Below, one piece after another: positions 58,485-64,000 of a stretch of 64,000 bases of DNA. How positions within the stretch are numbered: the first letter of the stretch is position 1; every line of letters starts with the position of its first letter. The translations under genes and the position numbers were made by a program. The notes beneath the pieces were generated by a model that had not been told where the DNA came from, did no database searches, and was given only the letters and a program-made list of their open reading frames with translations. Source of the DNA: Zygaena filipendulae (taxonomy: Eukaryota > Arthropoda > Insecta > Lepidoptera > Zygaenidae); the NCBI GenBank assembly GCA_907165275.2, contig OU015669.1:6098501-6162500 (forward strand), in the 5' to 3' direction.

Positions 58485-59002
58485 TCCCATCAAAAACATA
58501 AATGTGAAAGTGGAAGCCAAAGTTCAGTATTAAGCTTAAGCTTAGTTGTCGACTTCGCCGACAAAAGAAATGATATCTAAATAGGTGCCAAGTTCTGTAG
58601 ATAATCCTGAAATATATTCAAAGGAGCATAGAACTCGGCTGGTTTTCACATTAAAGTTTTAGCTTTAGCTAGTCAAATTATGTATCTTTTTTATATTATT
58701 ATTATGAGCAAATTACTGTTTTTATACTGTAAGATCAATAGATCTCACCCCTTCAATATTTAGTTTGCTGGTAAAAACAAGCCAGTATCAAAAATATTTA
58801 TACTATAGTTTTTAATCAAATATAAGATAACTGGTGTGTGAAAACTAGCCAAGTTCTATGCTCCTTTGAATATATTTCAGGATTATCTACAGAACTTGGC
58901 ACCTATTTAGATATTATTTCTTTTGTCGGCGAAGTCGACAACTAAGCTTAAGCTTAATATTGAACTTTGGCTTCCACTTTCACATTTATGTTTTTGATGG
59001 GA
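58485..59002. mobile_element. Foldback element, TCCCATCAAAAACATAAATG ends
   Basis: TA (58483-58484, 59003-59004) flanks 518 bases whose arms (about 58485-58655 and 58835-59002) are inverted copies with few differences. They include GTGGAAGCCAAAGTTCA, TAGTTGTCGACTTCGCCGAC and GGATTATCTACAGAACTTGG. About 180 AT-rich bases form the loop. Noncoding. Confidence 0.85.
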
Positions 59003-59005
59003 TAC

Positions 59006-59131
59006 ATTTTATTACTTTCATTTACGGAACATTAAATTGTCTATCAAACAATTTATTTCATTAAGCTAGCGTTCTTAGTTTTTGAGTTATTCAGATATCT
59101 TTACCTGACCCTAATTCATTGCTCTCGAGTG
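59006..59131 (-). mobile_element. Solo right end of Tc1 relative
   Basis: TTTATTACTTTCATTTACGG ... TAATTCATTGCTCTCGAGTG next to TA matches the right inverted repeat of the 8405-9979 element, much diverged. No left end or transposase lies upstream; the foldback at 58485-59002 adjoins it. Confidence 0.75.
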
Positions 59132-59222
59132 TATTATCTGTGACGATATTGTGGTTTAGAACGGTGAGCTTTAAGTAACTAGGTATTAACATTTCAAAGT
59201 AACTTAGGTAGAGCACCTACCT

Positions 59223-59432
59223 ACTAGCTGTTCCCCCGTCCCCGCGGTTTCACAAGTGTTAATTTCGGAGTTCCCGTGGGAATTCTGGGATAAAAAGTAC
59301 TCTATGTCACAGATAATCAGAAAACTGTATCCATGTATGCAAAAGTTCATGACGATCGATCGGTTGAGCCGTTAAGGGGTGACAGCGTAAAAAAATAAAC
59401 AAATAAAAAACTCACTTTCGCATTTTTACTAG
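59223..59432 (+). repeat. CTAGCTG family copy
   Basis: ACTAGCTGTTCCCCCGTCCC head, CATGACGATCGATCGGTTGA core (CGAT duplicated), ACTCACTTTCGCATTTTTAC tail, followed by a (GGTA)n run at 59,445-59,465. Confidence 0.75.
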
Positions 59433-59591
59433 TTAAGGAATAAGGATAGGTAGGTAGGTAGGTACATGATCAGTTAGTCATAATAATATATACATATTTC
59501 TGATCTAACGCCTTATTTGAGATGATTAAAGTAAATAACCATTTTCTGGAGATTTTAGCTAGTGTGGGGCAGATACTTCTACTAAGTAATA

Positions 59592-61207
59592 GGGTACTTG
59601 CATGAATTTTTTTTTTCAATCTATTTTAAAGATATATGGCCTACTTAAACGAAGCAAGGAAAAGAAAAAATATATGCATAAATTAATTAAATAGAGCGGT
59701 TACAAATCCTACTTTAGACCTTACCGCCGAAACGCGGAATGACGTCACTTGTTCAAAATTACGTCTTATTAATCTGTGATAGAAATGTCACTGTCGTATT
59801 GACAGGGTCATGTGACACTGACGGACAGATATCTTCAATATCCAAAAGCGAAATTAAGGTTGAACAGTGTCGATTTACTTCCAAAAGTTCCAGTAAAGAA
59901 TCGAATTGTATCTTAACGATACATTTTAAAGTAAAAAACTTCAGAAAATGGAAAATATGCGTTGACTGTATGCGCTTAGTTTCTTTTGCATTCAATGAAA
60001 GAGGTAAATGTTTCCTAAAAAAATAAAAGTGACGTCATGTGTCAAGCTTGGCTGTGATTGATGTTTCGTTGCAACGTTCCGTTCCACAAAATTAAAAGTT
60101 GAATATTTCGGAAACTATTCAAATTTTTTTAGTAAATCTTTCACGATAACGCTTTTCTAGGGCTCTATTTTTAAAATATTGACACAATTTCTTATTATAA
60201 ATTTCATGCAAGTGTATGGACTAAGTTTCCTTTGCCTTCCCCGAAAGGGGTAAACTTGACTTCAACGACTTCAGTATTCTGTGGTTATTAGCGTAGTGAA
60301 GCATACGAAAGCGATGGGCGGTTGTTGAAAAAAAAAATCGACTGAATCGAAAACTGTAGTATTGCGTGTTCGATTGTCGATATAATAGTTCCTCACCATC
60401 ATTGTTCGATTAACAATGCAATCGAAGAACTGGAACGTGTGCTTGCGGTGAACTACGGATGCCATAGATATGGACGTTTTTTTTTCGACTGTTTTAGTAG
60501 TAACTTGACTGTTGACATAAGTTTAAGCCGCCATTAATCGATATCGTTAGCGAGTGCCCTATGAGTCGAATCCAAACATTTTGTCCCAGCACAGAAGAAT
60601 GCGCACCATCGTACCTATATTAACGCGCACTCCCTCCCCGACAACTCTGTCCAATAGCGGATACTACCGCCACGTGTTTACAAAATTATAATGACAAATA
60701 ACTAAAAGTAATCGAAATAAGATTTACATTGTAAATGAATGAAATTTCAAAATGATTAAATTCCAATAACTGATTAAATAAACAGTACAGTTTCAGGAAG
60801 GTTACAGCAAAACAAGCATCAACTTAATTTGTTAATCCGAGAATGGATAGATATTATCGAAACAAAGAAAATTAACTATTCGTTGGAAGATCGAAATGCG
60901 TCTTACCGATGCATTTTAAAGTAAAAAACTTCAGAAAATGGAAAATATGCGTTGACTGTATGCACTTAGTTTCTTTCGCCTTCTCTGAAAGAGGTAAATG
61001 TTTCCTAAAAAAATAAAAGTGACGTCATGTGTCAAGCTTGGCTGTGATTGGTGTTTCGTTGCAACGTTCCGTTTCACAAAATTAAAAGTTGAATATTTTG
61101 GAAACTATTGAAAATTTTTCATTAAATCTTTCACGATATCGCTTTCCTAAGGCTCTATTTTTGAAATATTGACACAATTTCTTATTATAAATTTCATGCA
61201 AGTACCC
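59592..61207. mobile_element. Putative DNA transposon with internal direct repeat
   Basis: Ends GGGTACTTGCATGAA (from 59592) and its complement (to 61207) are flanked by TA (59590-59591, 61208-61209). Inside, 59900-60213 and 60890-61203 are direct copies (about 90 percent or better), each ending AATTTCATGCAAGT, so the right end was duplicated. A 95-codon frame (59739-60026) is not recognised. GTGACGTCA words occur several times. Confidence 0.6.
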
Positions 61208-61214
61208 TATTGCC

Positions 61215-62090
61215 CATCGCTAAGCGTACCGTTGTTATCAGGCTGTCGCAACTTCATACTTCAGAAAAAATGTATGGATTGTGTCCACGTTGAAATGGTG
61301 GCATTCGGCCTTCTCGCCCTATAGTCTCTGGCAATGTGAGTCAGTCGCTGTCTTAGCGGTAAAAATTTTGGCACCTGGTTCAATCGAAAAAAAAAAATTG
61401 TTATTATGTTAATATTTGTTAATTTAATAGTATTTAAGTGTTTTTTTTAGTTCAGTACGTTTGTTTTGTCTTGAAAGTGAACTATCGAATAAGATGTCTT
61501 ATAAAACGTGTGAATTTGCGGAGTAAAATCGAAGAATGAAAATGATGTAAAAAGGACTTTTATTTCAAGATTTCCTCTTGATCCATACGTAAATTTTATT
61601 CAATTTATAGTTGTTTTTATTCTTATTCAGTGCTCAAATTAACAAAAATACTATTCTGAAAATTTATTTTAAGATTTGAAAGAATATGTGAATAGTGCGA
61701 AAAATACCTATACCAACTTTTTTTACAGATATCGTTAAATACAATATTTTTGTTTTAGGTGCAAGAGTTGCGTTAAGGCTACCGGTAAAAAGGATTTGGC
61801 CTACTTACCAATCGAACGACTCCATCAAATAAAATAGAGCAGTTGAATGCAGATAAAAATAAAATAGTGCAATTGAGTTAGAAAAAATAAGTCAAAGTCA
61901 ATAAGTAAGTATTTTTTATTCGTGCTATTTTTACCGGGCGACCATGTGATAATTCTGATAATAATGGAAATGGTTTTAAACTATGGGCAAAGTTGTATGT
62001 TAAAGTGTTCTCCCTGAGCTGGACCCTTGATCAAGAATCAGTTGCTTACTCAAGAGTCAGGGTGCATAAAATTGCAGCTTGCTGATATCC
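61215..62090. other. Upstream region of ING gene, nothing firm
   Basis: GAGTCAGTCGCTGTC near 61,340 is initiator-like on +, and a noncoding 5' exon could lie here. No open frame or repeat is supported. Confidence 0.3.
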
Positions 62091-62091
62091 T

Positions 62092-62287
62092 ACTAATATT
62101 ATAAATGTGAAAGTGTGGATGTTTGAATGTTGGTTACTCAATCCCGCAAAAACGGCTGAACAGATTTGGATGAAATTTGGCATGCACGTTGTCAGGGGTA
62201 CAAATAAGGACAAAGGGTACTTTTTATCCCAGAATTCCCGCGGGAACTCTGAAATTACCGCGGGTGAAACCGCGGAGCACAGCTATA
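62092..62287 (-). repeat. CTAGCTG family, nearly intact copy
   Basis: ATCCTACTAATATTATAAAT start, CACGTTGTCAGGGGTACAAA core, CCCGCGGGAACTCTGAAATT, GGGTGAAACCGCGGAGCACA end. One of the best matches to the family as a whole; useful as a query. Confidence 0.8.
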
Positions 62288-62531
62288 TGATTATAAACCT
62301 AATGATTTGTTTATGCTATATTGTCATTCGATTTTATTTTCTTGAATTTAGTGTTCTTTAATTTATTCCAGTAATCGCGTGACCGGTTGACAAAAACAAA
62401 CCTTTGGAACAACTGCTGCGCACCTACACACAGAAAGAAAAACCGTGACCCGTATTATTCCAGTGGTCTACTTAACCACGTTTCACAAGACGGTGTTTTA
62501 ATAAATACAAAAAAATACCTTTTTCAAATAA

Positions 62532-62700
62532 ATGTTGTATCTCACTCCCAACCAGCTACTTTCCTTATTTGAGGCAGCTGAAAAAGGCACCAATGATGGC
62601 TTAGATACATTAAGTTCAATAATAAATATACTTAACCGACAGCAATTAAGCCATCACAGCCAAAAAAGCACCTGTGGGCTCACAGGTGCTTTTTTCCGTA
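62532..62700 (+). other. Small open frame followed by terminator-like hairpin
   Basis: The frame from ATG 62532 reads MLYLTPNQLLSLFEAAEKG, TNDGLDTLSSIINILNRQQL and continues to 62759. Before the hairpin it looks more protein-like than chance (amphipathic, few AT-rich residues). At 62662-62695 lies a perfect 15-base inverted repeat (AAAAAAGCACCTGTG / CACAGGTGCTTTTTT) with loop GGCT, the form of a bacterial intrinsic terminator. Family not recognised. In a moth genome this hairpin could also be chance or part of a repeat. Confidence 0.3.
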
Positions 62701-62742
62701 GCTATAAAATAAAAAAACTATTGAACCGTAGTATTCCTGATT

Positions 62743-62760
62743 TTTATCGATATCGATAAA
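62743..62760. promoter_or_regulatory. Double DREF-type site
   Basis: TTTATCGATATCGATAAA contains two overlapping TATCGATA words (62745-62752, 62751-62758). In insects TATCGATA is bound by DREF/BEAF-type factors at promoters of widely expressed genes. It lies 510 bases before the ING start codon, so it probably belongs to that promoter. Confidence 0.45.
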
Positions 62761-62937
62761 TCGACCATTCGCTATACATGTATAAGCAAAACAGCACTAT
62801 TTTTGTGGGAATCCGCCATGATTGCATGGGCGAAAATTTTAACATTTCGCGTCATTCCATTTCACAGTATGGGAGCACAAATTAACTAGACTATGGGAGT
62901 CCCATATCATAAAACGTAGTGTTTATATGGACATAGA

Positions 62938-63164
62938 TAAGCAATAATGTGTTAACCCACATTGGAGAAATTTTGAGTAAATCGTGTTTTAAAATCATAG
63001 CGTCATTTTGTTTCAGTATTTTTTTATGTTTAACATTTTTTTGATATTTAAGCAATTTAATAAGGTAAACACATAATTAAAAAACGTTCTATAACTCTCA
63101 ATAAAGCATTTTGAATCAATAACTTAATATTGTGGGTTAACATGTTATTGCTTACCTGCGTCCA
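62938..63164. mobile_element. MITE, TGGACATAGATAAGCAAT family, copy 2
   Basis: TA duplication (62936-62937, 63165-63166), ends TGGACATAGATAAGCAAT and ATTGCTTACCTGCGTCCA, inner GTGTTAACCCACA and TGTGGGTTAACA. 227 bases. It lies between the DREF-type site and the first ING coding exon, within the probable promoter or leader intron. Confidence 0.85.
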
Positions 63165-63226
63165 TATTATCTTTGGTTGTTATTTTAAATTTCTCGATAG
63201 GTAGGTACTTACCTTTTATTTTACAG

Positions 63227-63269
63227 TTTGCCCATTGGTTTTAGTCTAGTTATTTTGTGCATTACAACG
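63227..63269 (+). other. Possible 5' leader part of ING exon 1
   Basis: CTTTTATTTTACAG ending at 63226 is a good acceptor, 43 bases before the start codon. A noncoding first exon further left would splice here. The donor of that exon was not identified. Confidence 0.4.
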
Positions 63270-63402
63270 ATGAATCCAAATATCAGTGAAGCCGCACTGG
63301 CGGCAACATACGTTGAAAATTATTTAGATTGCGTCGAAAATCTTCCCAACGATGTGCAAAGACTTCTATCGCGTTTGCGAGAGCTGGATGTAACGTACAG
63401 AG
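63270..63402 (+). CDS. Ing1: ING1/ING2-type protein, coding exon 1
   Basis: ATG at 63270 (ACGATGA context) opens MNPNISEAALAATYVENYLD, CVENLPNDVQRLLSRLRELD, VTYR, then one base and donor AGAG|GTAAGT. This is the start of the ING N-terminal domain; YVE-YLDCVE-LP-D-QR---LRELD is the family pattern and is closest to ING1/ING2. ING proteins are nuclear subunits of histone deacetylase/acetyltransferase complexes; their C-terminal PHD finger, beyond this window, reads methylated H3K4. No nearer in-frame ATG exists (an upstream TTG reading is not a start). The symbol is by family resemblance; whether orthologous to ING1 or ING2 of vertebrates cannot be settled, since insects usually have one gene for the pair. 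Confidence 0.88.
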
Positions 63403-63521
63403 GTAAGTTTAATAGATCTAACTTTTGAAATTGACACTTTCAATATTGTTTTTTACGCTCGTTAGCAATTATATCATGAAAAAAGATTGTTTTTGATTGT
63501 TATAAAGTCATTTTGAAAGTC

Positions 63522-63587
63522 TGATGAGCGCATTTCATGAAAAGTTTGAACTTATCAAGTCAAACTTTTCATGAAATGCACTCATCA
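63522..63587. repeat. 28-bp stem in ING intron
   Basis: TGATGAGCGCATTTCATGAA... (63522-63549) and its complement (63560-63587) pair with one or two mismatches around a 10-base loop. This is a miRNA-precursor-sized stem in the first coding intron, or a small foldback insertion. Confidence 0.85.
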
Positions 63588-63824
63588 AAGCACAATCAGC
63601 ACAATTTCTATCTCTCTTATATTTATTCTTCTAGACGTTTAAACCCAGATTTGAATAATACCATGTAAAGATGAGGTTAGCAATGTCAGTTTTTGGAAAA
63701 TAATCTCATTCTGCAGAGATTTACACAAAAGTTGTTTACCTCCACCACTAATAGAACCCATTTGTTTATATTTTATGTAATTTTTTACATTCCAATGTTA
63801 ATTTATTTTTATGAATTATCACAG

Positions 63825-64000
63825 AATACCTAAGAGATACTGAATCACAATTGAAGATATGTTCAGACTTGAGTATAGAACCACGGCGTGTAAAGCGAGC
63901 TGGCTCACGTTTGCATACAGTGTTGGCAGCGGCCCGTGACATTGGTGACGAGAAACTAAAAATTGTGCAACAACTCCAAGATCTTATTGATAACAAACAA
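63825..64000 (+). CDS. Ing1: ING1/ING2-type protein, coding exon 2 (partial)
   Basis: Acceptor TGAATTATCACAG ends at 63824. With the G left by exon 1 the frame reads E-YLRDTESQLKICSDLS, IEPRRVKRAGSRLHTVLAAA, RDIGDEKLKIVQQLQDLIDN, KQ and runs off the window. The GDEK.-IV-Q--DLI-N segment is the conserved end of the ING N-terminal helical domain that docks onto the deacetylase scaffold. The middle is a basic, coiled-coil-like stretch. The intron (63403-63824, 422 bases) has GTAAGT and CAG ends. The 76-residue minus frame over this exon is a shadow. Confidence 0.88.

Noticed and set aside
2967..59465. CRISPR-like arrays among the short repeats
   Set aside because: No regularly spaced identical repeats with unique spacers; the organism is an animal and repeats are microsatellites or transposons.
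59739..60026. 95-residue + frame and its minus shadow
   Set aside because: Lies in a repeated segment of a putative transposon and its second copy at 60,890 does not keep the frame; no recognised transposase motif.
63228..63269. Extension of ING N-terminus upstream of ATG 63270
   Set aside because: It would need TTG as start; the ATG at 63270 fits the family N-terminus, and a splice acceptor lies at 63226.

Overview
The window is nuclear DNA of a moth or butterfly (Lepidoptera). It is AT-rich and very poor in genes. It is packed with short dispersed repeats of lepidopteran type: about 35 full or partial copies of a family ending in ACTAGCTGTCCCCCGCGG / CCGCGGGTGAAACCGCGGGG, elements carrying (GTCT)n or (GGAT)n microsatellites, a tRNA-derived SINE, an RTE-type LINE tail and many TA-flanked foldback elements. 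No bacterial gene organisation is present, so the long uncoded stretches are introns or intergenic DNA.

Host genes. (1) At the right edge, + strand, is the 5' part of an ING1/ING2-type gene (chromatin reader subunit). Coding exon 1 is 63270-63402, the intron has clean GT/AG ends, and exon 2 runs off the window from 63825. A doubled DREF-type motif (62743-62760) lies about 0.5 kb upstream, with a MITE between it and the start codon. (2) On the - strand I infer one gene with two alternative 5' ends. A distal start uses exons 54823-54881 and 47059-47160, which join in frame. A proximal start has an ATG exon at 7374-7435 with its own GC-rich promoter-like region. Both 5' ends finish in the same codon phase, so both could splice to a shared exon left of the window. 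The product is not recognised. If this is right, most of the window is intron of this one gene.

Mobile DNA. At 8405-9979 lies a complete Tc1-type transposon: TA duplication, 117-bp inverted repeats and an uninterrupted 339-residue DD34E transposase. At 56826-57476 is an internally deleted PIF/Harbinger element with a TTA duplication and GTGTCGTG-rich ends. It keeps the start of a MADF gene on + and a likely transposase start on -. Other TA-flanked or palindromic elements occur at 10.45, 12.2, 18.4, 30.6, 33.2, 33.9, 37.3, 46.2, 48.9, 53.9, 54.3, 58.5, 59.6 and 62.9 kb; several belong to families with two or three copies in this window.

Layout: 1-7 kb noncoding and repeats (one weak + strand exon candidate at 3.1 kb); 7.4-10 kb proximal promoter/first exon and Tc1; 10-47 kb repeat-rich, probably intron; 47-55 kb distal exons with repeats; 55-61 kb dense DNA-transposon cluster; 61-64 kb upstream region and 5' exons of the ING gene. 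Exon calls rest on splice signals and frame only; all repeat calls rest on copies or inverted repeats visible inside this window.
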